DNA from: JAAXHF01 sp965242605
GTDB taxonomy: Bacteria > Desulfobacterota > Binatia > Bin18
NCBI GenBank assembly: GCA_965242605.1
Contig: CBDESS010000001.1
Location: 434,001-498,000 of the forward strand
Length of the DNA stretch: 64,000 nucleotides
Direction of reading: 5' to 3'
Shown: positions 56,379 to 64,000 of the stretch, one piece after another
Layout of the letters: the number at the start of each line of letters is the position of its first letter
Numbering within the stretch: position 1 is the first letter of the stretch
Made by a program: the position numbers and the translations under genes
The notes under the pieces: model-generated
Seen by the model: the letters and a program-made list of their open reading frames with translations, nothing else
What the model was told of the DNA's origin: nothing
Databases searched by the model: none

Positions 56379-57820
56379 TCAGGCCGAGTCCCGCACTTGG
56401 CGCAACTTGTGGACAATCGCCGCGTGGCGCTCACGGGTGAGTCGGTAGGGGAGAAAGCCGAGCGCCATCCCGACGCCGAACAACAGCGTCACCAGGGCAC
56501 TGAACAAGCCTAGCCGCTCAACCACCTGCGGCTCAACGCTGCCGAGCGTCGCGCCGGCCGGAAACGCGGCCAGCTTGATCACCACCCCGGAGACCAGCAC
56601 CCCGAGGCCCGACGAGGCTTTGGTAATAAGCGCGTTGGCCGAGAACAACAGCCCCTCCTGGCGCGAGCCCATGCGTAGCTCATACTCGTCAGTCACGTCG
56701 GCAATCATCGATCCGACCATCGTCATCGCTATGATCAGGGCGGTATAACTCACCCCTATCGCTCCGCCCACGACCCACACCAGTATGGGCTCGCCACTGC
56801 CGGGCAACAGGCCGGCCAGACGCACAAAAACGAGCGTGGACAAGATCAGCGGGGCAGCCGCCGCGGTAGCCAGGATCAAGCGTTTTTTTCCCAGCCACCC
56901 GGCCAGCGGCCCGGTGACGGCCAGAGCCAGCACCGAGCTGGCGATGAGGACCAGCATGAAAAACGTGAGCTGCGCCGAGTTGAAGCCCCACAGAAAGGTA
57001 TTGAGGTAATTGTTCAGGTTCTGGTTCACCCCAAAGGAGACCCACAGACACAGGCCGCCCACAACAGCCGTCCGGTACGACGGACTTTGCAGCGCCGCCC
57101 TCATGGCTCGGGGCAGGGCGCTGAGGCGGACCTGCTCGATACGGCTGTCATCCACCTCGGCGCGGAGCGCGGCCCGCTGTGTGCCGAGGGCCGACACCAG
57201 GGTCGTCACGAGCATGATGACAGCACCCCGGACGGCAAAACCGACATAGCCCTCAGGATTGAGCAGTCCCTGGGGATAGCGTGGGGTCGCGCGCAGAAAA
57301 ACACCGTAGGCCAGCAGCGCGTAGGCCAGCCCAAACAGCCAGGCAAAGACAAGACGGAGGGTCTGCAGCGATGTGCGCTCATCATAGTCCTGGGTCAGCT
57401 CAGGCACCAGGGCCTGATGGGGAATGGCAAACAGCGTCATGGCAAAGCGCGTTGCCGACGCGAAGCCGAGCAGCCACACAAACAGCCCGGTTTGGCCCAA
57501 ACCACGCGGCGGCATAAAGACCGCCACAAAGCACACCGCCAACGGCAGGCCGGCGGCGTACATAAAGGGATGTCGCCGGCCGAGCCGGGAGCGCAGCCCG
57601 TCGGACCACACGCCAATCATCGGATTCGGTCACGGCATCAATGAGCAGGGCGATAAACAGCACCAGGCCGCACAGACCGGGATCAAGTCCGGCAATCTGC
57701 TGATAATAGAACAGCAGAAAAAGGGTAAAGGGTAAAGGCATCGGTCTTAATGCCTTCGGCCGAGAGTCCAAAACCGTAGGCGACCTTGAGCGAGCGGGGC
57801 AAGTGGCCCTGGGGGTTCAT
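56379..57820 (-). pseudogene. MFS transporter of the GPH (MelB-like) type, broken by two frameshifts
   Basis: The last 413 codons (from about 57620) are intact: SDGLRSRLGRRHPFMYAAG is the MFS loop 2-3 signature, followed by 10-11 TM helices. The start ATG 57820 lies 1 base after the mocA-like stop and gives MNPQGHLPRSLKVAYGFGLS and AEGIKTDAFTL. There, a direct 7-base duplication (GGGTAAA twice at 57723-57736 on the plus strand) shifts the frame. The sequence resumes as LFLLFYYQQIAGLDPGLCGL, VLFIALLIDAVT. An extra base near 57625 shifts it again before MIGVWSDG. The substrate is unknown; GPH transporters carry sugars or other small solutes. Confidence 0.8.
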
Positions 57821-57821
57821 G

Positions 57822-58421
57822 TCACGAGCCGGGTGGGGTCAGCCCCGTCCAGTGCCGATACTCCTGCGGGGTATCAATATCAGCCACAATGCCGGGGTCG
57901 CCCAGCGACACATGCCGAACGCGGACGGGGTCTTTGCGCACGACCACTTTGGCACCCTGCTCCAGCGGAGCGGCCAGCAGCTCTCCATAGACCTGGTGTG
58001 AGAACAAGACCGGATGGCCGCGCTTGCCCCGGTGGACGGCAATAATGATCGGGACGGGCTCGGCCCGAAACGAAGCGATGAGCGCGGCGATGGTCTCCGC
58101 CCTCGCCAGCGGATGGTCAACCAGATTCACCACCACCGCCTCGCTGTTGGGCGACAGCGCCCGCAGCCCGCAGACCAGAGAGGACAGCTGGCCCAGCGCA
58201 TAGTGGGGATTGACGACTGCGCGCAGGGCCGGATGCCGGGGCAGCGCGGGCCGCAGCTTGTCCTCCCAGGCACCGAGCACAACGATCAACTCGTCTACCC
58301 CGGCGCTGAAAAAAGCCGTGCAACTCCGCTCAAGAAAAGTCTGGCCGCGGTAGGGCAGAAGCGCCTTTGGCGAGCCCATGCGGCGGGACTCGCCGGCAGC
58401 CAGAAGAATCCCCGATATCAT
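57822..58421 (-). CDS. mocA: Molybdenum cofactor cytidylyltransferase-like nucleotidyltransferase (MocA family)
   Basis: A 199-residue NTP-transferase. GILLAAGESRRMGSPKALLP is the nucleotide-binding GxGxxxxxxPK-type loop. LVDHPLARAETIAAL and KRGHPVLFSHQVY are MocA/NboR family features. MocA forms MCD (molybdopterin cytosine dinucleotide), the cofactor of CoxL/xanthine-dehydrogenase-type enzymes such as the one encoded at 51441-55157. It overlaps xdhC by 4 bases. Confidence 0.85.
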   Translation of the reverse strand: MISGILLAAGESRRMGSPKALLPYRGQTFLERSCTAFFSAGVDELIVVLGAWEDKLRPALPRHPALRAVVNPHYALGQLSSLVCGLRALSPNSEAVVVNLVDHPLARAETIAALIASFRAEPVPIIIAVHRGKRGHPVLFSHQVYGELLAAPLEQGAKVVVRKDPVRVRHVSLGDPGIVADIDTPQEYRHWTGLTPPGS

Positions 58422-59590
58422 GGGCTGGCCGGAGTTGAGCCGCCAAATTTGAACGGTCCGCTCGGGCGCGCTTTGGCGGCCAGTGACAGCGTCTCCAGCG
58501 ACCCACCCCGGCGCACCCGGACGATCTCGGCCGCAATCGCAACGGCAATTTCGGCCGGCGTCTCCGCCGCAATATCCAGGCCCATAGGGGTGTGGACGCG
58601 GCTCAACTGCTGCGGGCCGAAGCCCTGCTCGGCCAGCCGTTCCAGGGTAGTTTTTGCCCGGCGTTTGCTCCCGATCATGCCGATATAGGCCGGGGTCTTG
58701 TGCAGCGCAGCCCGCACCGACTCCTCGTCATGCACATGGCCGCGGGTGACCACCACGACAAAGGTCTGGTCGTTGATGTCGAGGCTTTCCAGCACCTGCC
58801 CAAAGGGGCCGACCCGGATAGCGGCCGCGTGGGGAAAACGCTCAGGATTGGCAAACGCCCATCGATCATCGACCACAATCGTCCGAAACCCCATCAGGTG
58901 AGCGATCTCACACAGCGGCTGGGCAATATGGCCAGCACCGGCAACGATCAGGGTTTGCTGACCCGGCTGGACATCGACAAAGACCTTGGGCCAGTTGTGC
59001 CGGCGGGCGGCGACCTCTTCGACGGCGTGGCCCTGGGGCGAGACCACAAACAGCCGGGACTTCCCATCCGCCACAGCAGAGGTGAAGGTATCCACGAGGG
59101 TCTGGTCAAGCGCCAGAGCCGGGCCGAGGGCAGGGCCGCCGCGGCCCACCGACAGACACCCCTTAGTACCCGGCCTGAGGCCGCCATTGACCGGCTCCAG
59201 AGCCGTCACCAGAGCCGTTGGTCGCCGCGCCCGGGTCGCCGCGGCCAGGGCATGGGCCAGCGCGCGGTGCTCGTCGGGCCGCCACACATCAAGCGCTACA
59301 TCCATCAGCCCGCCACAGACCTGAATCACGTCCTGATCAAAATCGCCGGTCAGATCGACCTCAACTATGCGCGGCGGCAGGTTTTGCTGTAACACCGGAT
59401 AGGCCCGGCGCAACACCTCGCCTTCCCCACACCCGCCACCGATTGTGCCAAACGGCTGGCCTTCGGGCGGGACAACCATCTTGGCCCCGACTTCGCGCGG
59501 GACAGAGCCGCGCGTGCGGATAATGGTCGCCAAGACAAACGGCTGGCCGTCAGCTAGCAAGGCTTCGGCGCGGTCCCATAAATCATCCAT
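58418..59590 (-). CDS. XdhC/CoxI family molybdenum-hydroxylase maturation protein
   Basis: A 390-residue XdhC-type protein. The N-terminal XdhC_CoxI domain has ATIIRTRGSVPREVGAKMVV and FGTIGGGCGEGEV, and the C-terminal Rossmann domain has LIVAGAGHIAQPLCEIAHLM and AYIGMIGSKRRAKTTLERL. XdhC proteins bind Moco, promote its sulfuration and deliver it to the apoenzyme. It is coupled to the mocA-like gene and probably serves the CoxLMS enzyme 4 kb away. Confidence 0.9.
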   Translation of the reverse strand: MDDLWDRAEALLADGQPFVLATIIRTRGSVPREVGAKMVVPPEGQPFGTIGGGCGEGEVLRRAYPVLQQNLPPRIVEVDLTGDFDQDVIQVCGGLMDVALDVWRPDEHRALAHALAAATRARRPTALVTALEPVNGGLRPGTKGCLSVGRGGPALGPALALDQTLVDTFTSAVADGKSRLFVVSPQGHAVEEVAARRHNWPKVFVDVQPGQQTLIVAGAGHIAQPLCEIAHLMGFRTIVVDDRWAFANPERFPHAAAIRVGPFGQVLESLDINDQTFVVVVTRGHVHDEESVRAALHKTPAYIGMIGSKRRAKTTLERLAEQGFGPQQLSRVHTPMGLDIAAETPAEIAVAIAAEIVRVRRGGSLETLSLAAKARPSGPFKFGGSTPASP

Positions 59591-59697
59591 AGCGTCTCAA
59601 TCCTCTCCATCTCTGCTCAGAGGGCTCGCATAAGCCCGGGCGGGGAAAACGGAACGGACACATTGCCGGCCCTCACCCCCTGCCGTATGCTGAGCGT

Positions 59698-60741
59698 ATG
59701 AAGCTGCGGGTAGTGTGTCAAGAACACGTTTCGCCCGGCCTGAGCCTGGCCAGCGACCGGTTCTTTTTGCAAACGGTGGACAACACCGCAGTCCTGCGAG
59801 TGTACACCCATCCGGGCGACTTAGTGGTCCTTGGCCGCTACCACCCCGCCGCACGCCTGAGCGCGCCCGCCCAGGTGGCCGTCACCCGCCGCCTGAGCGG
59901 CGGCCGGGTCTTGCCGAGCGGACAGGGCTTTGTCAACTTCTCCCTGATCCTGCCCCACCGCTCGGCCTTTTTCTCGGATGATCCGTTGTACCTGGCACCG
60001 TTTCAAGTCCTCAATCGCCATGTCCGCAGCGTCCTGCACGGCTTTAAGACGGCCGGAGTCAAGCTCTTCTATCCGGGCCGGGATTTTCTCACCATCGACC
60101 GTCTGCCGGTTGGCTGGGTATCGTTCAGCAGTGAACACAACGGCGCGGTGCTCATCGAGGGCAGCTTGGCTGTCCGGCGCGATTTCAGCCTCCTGCCCCA
60201 CCTACTGGACAGGGTTGACCCGCACGGCGTGATCTCCAGCCAATTTTTTGCTCCCGACCAGGTCATCAGTCTGGAGCGGGTGGCCGGCCGGCCACCGTCG
60301 CTGGCCCAACTGACCCGTCTCTTGCAGCACGGCTTTTCTCAGCTGGCTGCGAGCTGTGTCCGCCAGGACCTGAGTCAGACCGAACAGGCGCACATCGCCC
60401 ACCTGGCCGGCACGGCCGCGGCCGAAAACTGGCTCTCCAGTTGGCCGGCCCGCCCCGACCTGCCCTTTCAGCCCAGCGTCCCCACACCTCTCGGTCGCCT
60501 GACCATCGGTTTTGGCGTGACGCCCCAGCAGACCCTCTCAGATCTGTATCTGAGCGGAGATTTTATCGCGCCGGCCCACACCGTGACGGACCTCCAGGCC
60601 CGCCTCAGCGGACAGCCGATGGTCTATCCCGCCCTCGAACGGACGGTGGACCAGCTCTTTCTGCAACCCGAGCATTATCTCTTAGGCCCCAAACACCTCC
60701 GGGTCATTCCAGAAACAATCGTACACGCCTATGGACTTTAG
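59698..60741 (+). CDS. Lipoate-protein ligase A-like (biotin/lipoate A/B) protein lacking the usual lysine
   Basis: A 347-residue protein of the biotin/lipoyl transferase fold. RRLSGGRVLPSGQGFVNFSL at residues 64-83 matches the RRxSGGGxV substrate motif. The region that in LplA contains the adenylate-binding lysine (GRKIAG) reads RLPVGW here (135-140), so Lys is replaced by Pro137. A C-terminal domain of about 140 residues includes TPLGRLTIGFGVT, resembling the LplA/LplB accessory domain. It may be a non-ligating transferase, a regulator or a decayed ligase. It overlaps the HEAT-repeat gene by 11 bases. Confidence 0.72.
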   Translation: MKLRVVCQEHVSPGLSLASDRFFLQTVDNTAVLRVYTHPGDLVVLGRYHPAARLSAPAQVAVTRRLSGGRVLPSGQGFVNFSLILPHRSAFFSDDPLYLAPFQVLNRHVRSVLHGFKTAGVKLFYPGRDFLTIDRLPVGWVSFSSEHNGAVLIEGSLAVRRDFSLLPHLLDRVDPHGVISSQFFAPDQVISLERVAGRPPSLAQLTRLLQHGFSQLAASCVRQDLSQTEQAHIAHLAGTAAAENWLSSWPARPDLPFQPSVPTPLGRLTIGFGVTPQQTLSDLYLSGDFIAPAHTVTDLQARLSGQPMVYPALERTVDQLFLQPEHYLLGPKHLRVIPETIVHAYGL

Positions 60742-61546
60742 CCGTCTCTCTCGCCAACTCAGCGTAGACAACCTCCGCACCCGCCTAGCCGGCCTGACTG
60801 AGTTGCAACAGGCCAGCGACGACTTCGTCCTGCCTCCGCAGGTAGTAGACAGCCTGCTTGGCTGCCTGGGTGCCCACCACAAAGCCGTCCAACGCGGGGC
60901 TGCCCAGCAGTTGGTCCGTTTCTCTCCCCGCCAGCCCGCCATTGTCGAGGCGCTGTCTGACAAACTGACCGACCCTCGGCCCCGCGTCCGCTGGACGGCC
61001 GCCTACACCCTGTCCCAACTCACGTTGCCCGACCCCCGGCCCCTGCCGGCCCTGCTTGAAAATCTGGGCCACCAGGAGAGCGACCTCCGCTGGGCAGCCG
61101 CCACTGCCCTGCTCCAGCTCGTCAGAGACCATCCGGGGGCGCTGACCAAGCTGCTTGACATGGCTGGCAGCGGCAATCCGCTTCAACGCCGCATGGCGCT
61201 GTACTGTTTGCGGGACGCCGATCAGACCGGGCCGGCGGCCCGGCAGGTCTACCTGGCGAGTCTGGGCGACCGGCAGCCCGGCGTGCGGCTGGCCGGCCTG
61301 TCGTGCCTCGGCACATGCCCGCCCGGTGGGACCGACATCGAGTCAGCCCTGCTCTCGATTTTGGCAACCGACCCGGATAGCGGCGTGCGCCGCGCCAGCG
61401 CCGCCGCCCTAGGTCAGCGCGGCGGCCGCTCGCCCGCTATCGTGGAGGGACTCGGCCGGGCCGCGGGGGGACAAGACTCGAGTCTGGCCCGAGCCGCGGC
61501 CACCGCCCTCAAGAGACTGTGCCAGCCAAACGTGGACGCGGACTAA
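60731..61546 (+). CDS. HEAT-repeat protein
   Basis: A 271-residue helical-repeat protein. Repeated units such as LTDPRPRVRWTAAYTLSQL, ESDLRWAAATALLQLVRD, DRQPGVRLAGLSCLGT and DPDSGVRRASAAALGQRGG show the D-x-VR-xxA pattern, about six units. No enzymatic motif or signal peptide. HEAT proteins scaffold protein-protein contacts. The start overlaps the lipoate-ligase-like gene, which implies a joint function. Confidence 0.8.
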   Translation: MDFSRLSRQLSVDNLRTRLAGLTELQQASDDFVLPPQVVDSLLGCLGAHHKAVQRGAAQQLVRFSPRQPAIVEALSDKLTDPRPRVRWTAAYTLSQLTLPDPRPLPALLENLGHQESDLRWAAATALLQLVRDHPGALTKLLDMAGSGNPLQRRMALYCLRDADQTGPAARQVYLASLGDRQPGVRLAGLSCLGTCPPGGTDIESALLSILATDPDSGVRRASAAALGQRGGRSPAIVEGLGRAAGGQDSSLARAAATALKRLCQPNVDAD

Positions 61547-61587
61547 AGGTCGGGCGTCCTGACCGGCCACAGGAGGAAAAGGACGGC

Positions 61588-63222
61588 TTACCTGTGGAGG
61601 AAAAGCCCGGCCATAAATCTGAAATCCACCTCGGGCAGCTCAATAATTTCTTGCAGCTTGGGGCGGGCAGCCTCGGCCAAGACCCGCATAGCCGTCTCCT
61701 CGTCCGCACTCCAGGCCAGATGTCTGGCCACCAAGCTCACAAACTCCGCATACCGCTCAGCAAAAGGCGTGTCCTCAAACGCCCGCTGAAAATCCTCCAC
61801 ATCCGCCCGCCCCAGCGGCTGAATGGCCAGCTCGTGGGCCGTCACCCACCTGAGAAAAGCCGTGTTCCACACCGCTTCCAGGCTGAGCCCCCGGCCGGCG
61901 GCATCAAGCCACACCCGCAGTGCGGCAAACCAGAGCGGGATATGGGCCAGGACGGTTTCGACCCGCCGTACATCGGCGAGGGTCCGAAAACGTCGGTACA
62001 GCACCTCGCCCGGCGTGTCCAGACCCTCAAAAAAGACCGGCATGGGCCGTCGCACGCCGGCGCAGGTTTCACGGAAAGGTGCATCCACAGAGGATTGCCA
62101 GTCCGCCCTGCCCTCCTTTTGCAGGACCGTGTCCAGGTGTTTGGACTGCCGATACAGACCTAGCACCAAGCTCCAACCGATCTGGAAAAAAGCGTGGAGT
62201 TGGGTATCTTGCACCAAGCGGGCGGCTTGGACCGGGTCGCCCCAGGTCGCGTATTCAAGCCCGATATTCAGTACGTCATGCACCAGCTCAGCGCACCGGC
62301 GGACCTCGCTCAACTCTCCGGTATCACACGCCTCGGCCATGACCACATGGTTGGTCAGATAGGCCAACTCCGCGCTCACCTGCTCCCGGATAGCCGGCTC
62401 AACGGCCGCTAGGGCAGTCCCCAAAAAGGAGGGCGGTTCAGATACCAGGAGTGCGGCGTGGTCGGGCGCGCTCACCTCTTCCGTGTCGGCGAAGCGCAGC
62501 GGCCTGGGCCCTGCCCGCCGGTATTGCTCGAGCCGCACCGTGTGGGGCGGGACGGTCCGAAAGAGCACCCGGGCCTGCTCAAAGTCGGGATAGCTCCGGT
62601 CGGCCAGACGCGCCGTCCGCCAGCGCAGGGCTTCTTCTTCGAGCTGCGACTCCAGATCAAACAAGCTCTGCTCCAGGATATCGGTATAAAACCGATAATC
62701 GAGAACCCGCAGCCGCTCCAGCAACAGGGCGACAATCGGCTCCTCGTCCCCGACAAAACGCAACAGGTACTGGTCGTCAAAGCTGAAATAGCGGTCGGGA
62801 TGAAAATCGGGCGCGTCTTCAATATCGGCTTTACGCACCACCTCAAGGGAGTGCTTGACCAGCCACACCAGCAGCTCGACATCGGCCCGCAAGGCCCACT
62901 CGGCCAGCTTGCCGCCGCCGGCCTCGTCCAGAAACATCAGCCAGCTCAGAATCCGCCCGGCATCCAAACGGTCCTTGCGCCAGCAATCGAGGTCCATCAT
63001 ATCCCGCACCTGCTCGGCCGAGGCCAGCCCCAGCAGCTCGACCGCGTCGGTCAGGCCGATCTCTTTGAGGGTGTATAGCAGGCTCTCGGACGACAGACTG
63101 CGGGCCAGGGCCAAGCTCTGGGGCGAGGCCAGAATGCGTTCCTGGCGACTTTTGGCCGGCAGGCCGCTGAGTTGGCTGAGCTGGTCGTGGAGCGCAGAAC
63201 GGGGTGTGGCGGGGGTAGCCAT
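61588..63222 (-). CDS. DUF6178 family protein
   Basis: A 544-residue cytoplasmic protein. LPAKSRQERILASPQSLALA, then SLLYTLKEIGLTDAVELLGL, and MMDLDCWRKDRLDAGRILSW are typical of the DUF6178 family, which is found mainly in Deltaproteobacteria; its function is unknown. ATG 63222 is chosen (MATPATPRSALHDQLSQL). The open frame to 63351 runs back into the neighbouring gene. The acidic, Leu-rich character suggests an all-helical fold. It lies 35 bases downstream of the next minus-strand gene. Confidence 0.8.
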   Translation of the reverse strand: MATPATPRSALHDQLSQLSGLPAKSRQERILASPQSLALARSLSSESLLYTLKEIGLTDAVELLGLASAEQVRDMMDLDCWRKDRLDAGRILSWLMFLDEAGGGKLAEWALRADVELLVWLVKHSLEVVRKADIEDAPDFHPDRYFSFDDQYLLRFVGDEEPIVALLLERLRVLDYRFYTDILEQSLFDLESQLEEEALRWRTARLADRSYPDFEQARVLFRTVPPHTVRLEQYRRAGPRPLRFADTEEVSAPDHAALLVSEPPSFLGTALAAVEPAIREQVSAELAYLTNHVVMAEACDTGELSEVRRCAELVHDVLNIGLEYATWGDPVQAARLVQDTQLHAFFQIGWSLVLGLYRQSKHLDTVLQKEGRADWQSSVDAPFRETCAGVRRPMPVFFEGLDTPGEVLYRRFRTLADVRRVETVLAHIPLWFAALRVWLDAAGRGLSLEAVWNTAFLRWVTAHELAIQPLGRADVEDFQRAFEDTPFAERYAEFVSLVARHLAWSADEETAMRVLAEAARPKLQEIIELPEVDFRFMAGLFLHR

Positions 63223-63257
63223 GTGGACAGAAAGACACGCGGGCGAGGCGGCCGCCG

Positions 63258-64000
63258 CTACTTCCCGGTATACCGATCGATAAACTCGAGCGCCTGATCC
63301 CAGCCTAGCAGGCCGTTGACGAGATCGTTGAAGGACAGCATTTCGTGCCACAGCCCCTGGGTTGTGCCGGTCTCTTTGAGCGCGGCGTAGACCTGTTTCA
63401 TCTGGTAGGCGGCCGCCAACACCCCGGCGACCGGATAGATTGCAATCCGAAAGCCCATATCGGCTAGGTCCGGTGCCGGCAGGAAGGGGGTTTTGCCGCC
63501 CTCAACCATGTTGATCAGGAGCGGAAGTTCGGAGAAGCGCCGGCAGGCCGCCTCCATCTGCTTGACCGACTCAAAAGCCTCAAAAAACAGGCAGTCGGCC
63601 CCGGCTTCGAGAGAGGCGTCGGCCCGGGCCAGGGCATCGTCAAAGCCATTGACCGCAATGGCGTCAATGCGGGCGATAATCACGGTGTCGTCATGGCCGC
63701 GGTTCTCGACCGCGACCCGAATTTTTGTCGCGTGGTCTTCAGCCGACACTAGACGCTTGCCGCCCAAGTGGCCACACCGGCGGGGCAGGTCCTGATCCTC
63801 GATATGCAGTCCGGCAACGCCGACCCGTTCGTACTCCTGGACCATGCGCACAACGTTGAGCAGGCTGCCAAAGCCGGCCTCGGCGTCGGCGATCACCGGG
63901 ACACCCACCGCCCGACACACCCCTTCTAGTTGCATGACCATCTCGGTCAGGGTCCGCATCCCAAAATCTGGATAGCCGAGCGCCCCGGCCGACACCCCGC
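63258..64000 (-). CDS. Isocitrate lyase/PEP mutase family protein (5'-truncated by window edge)
   Basis: The C-terminal 247 residues of a TIM-barrel lyase are visible; the N-terminus lies beyond 64000. ADAEAGFGSLLNVVRMVQEY contains the metal-binding acidic pair, and HIEDQDLPRRCGHLGGKRLV is the catalytic loop with the Cys-Gly-His of lyases (isocitrate/2-methylisocitrate lyase or oxaloacetase-like). This contrasts with EDNIFPKRCS in the fusion protein at 33882. Substrate probably a small 2-hydroxy- or 2-oxoacid; not assigned. Confidence 0.85.
   Translation of the reverse strand, partial: GVSAGALGYPDFGMRTLTEMVMQLEGVCRAVGVPVIADAEAGFGSLLNVVRMVQEYERVGVAGLHIEDQDLPRRCGHLGGKRLVSAEDHATKIRVAVENRGHDDTVIIARIDAIAVNGFDDALARADASLEAGADCLFFEAFESVKQMEAACRRFSELPLLINMVEGGKTPFLPAPDLADMGFRIAIYPVAGVLAAAYQMKQVYAALKETGTTQGLWHEMLSFNDLVNGLLGWDQALEFIDRYTGK

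Overview
The window looks like the chromosome of a GC-rich Gram-negative bacterium. It has a lipid A/Kdo/LPS-core block (lpxB, msbA, waaA, lpxK, heptosyltransferase, kdkA), a class A PBP of the 1B type, an rrn operon with tRNA-Ile/tRNA-Ala in the spacer, LexA, and CoxLMS/XdhC-type molybdenum hydroxylase genes. DUF1844, DUF6178 and AmmeMemoRadiSam-B proteins fit a deltaproteobacterial/Desulfobacterota-like or Tectomicrobia-like lineage. This is inferred from gene content only; no database search was possible.

Layout. 1-8.3 kb: scattered metabolic genes (partial enoyl-CoA hydratase, 2-hydroxyacid dehydrogenase, citrate synthase, hemW, lexA, a PQQ sugar dehydrogenase and a frameshifted Memo-family gene). 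8.3-8.9 kb: a type I secretion ATPase remnant and a palindromic repeat. 8.9-18.8 kb: a tightly packed LPS operon. 18.7-25.3 kb: a minus-strand run of rsmA, tsaD, TPR protein, PBP1B, DUF1844 and a GT9. 25.4-26.6 kb: larE and a zinc-ribbon gene. 26.7-31.8 kb: a minus-strand rrn operon (16S-Ile-Ala-23S, no 5S) with a near-consensus promoter, boxA elements and processing stems.

31.9-37 kb is the most unusual part. On the minus strand are an acyl carrier protein and decayed FkbH-like (glyceryl-ACP) and bis-aminopropyl-spermidine-synthase-like genes. Divergent from them are a PEP-mutase/nucleotidyltransferase fusion with altered signature residues, a compact single-domain terpene-cyclase-like protein with a DLDTT motif, and a Rieske protein. 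Together they look like a partly eroded specialised-metabolism locus.

37-43 kb: an ECF sigma/anti-sigma pair, otsB, gshA and a decayed acetoin/pyruvate dehydrogenase cluster (acoA tail, frameshifted acoB behind a G12 tract, intact acoX). 43-50 kb: small membrane proteins, a second 2-hydroxyacid dehydrogenase, a cupredoxin-like lipoprotein with crcB, aat, a Nudix hydrolase and an amidohydrolase. 50-59.6 kb: a molybdenum hydroxylase (CoxM-CoxS-CoxL, MoaD-like) with xdhC-mocA and a broken MFS transporter. 59.7-64 kb: a lipoate-ligase-like protein lacking the usual lysine, a HEAT-repeat protein, a DUF6178 protein and a partial isocitrate lyase/PEP mutase family gene.

At least seven genes carry frameshifts. 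Some are single-base changes, which could be sequence errors. Others involve a 7-bp tandem duplication or large internal deletions, which point to genuine decay.
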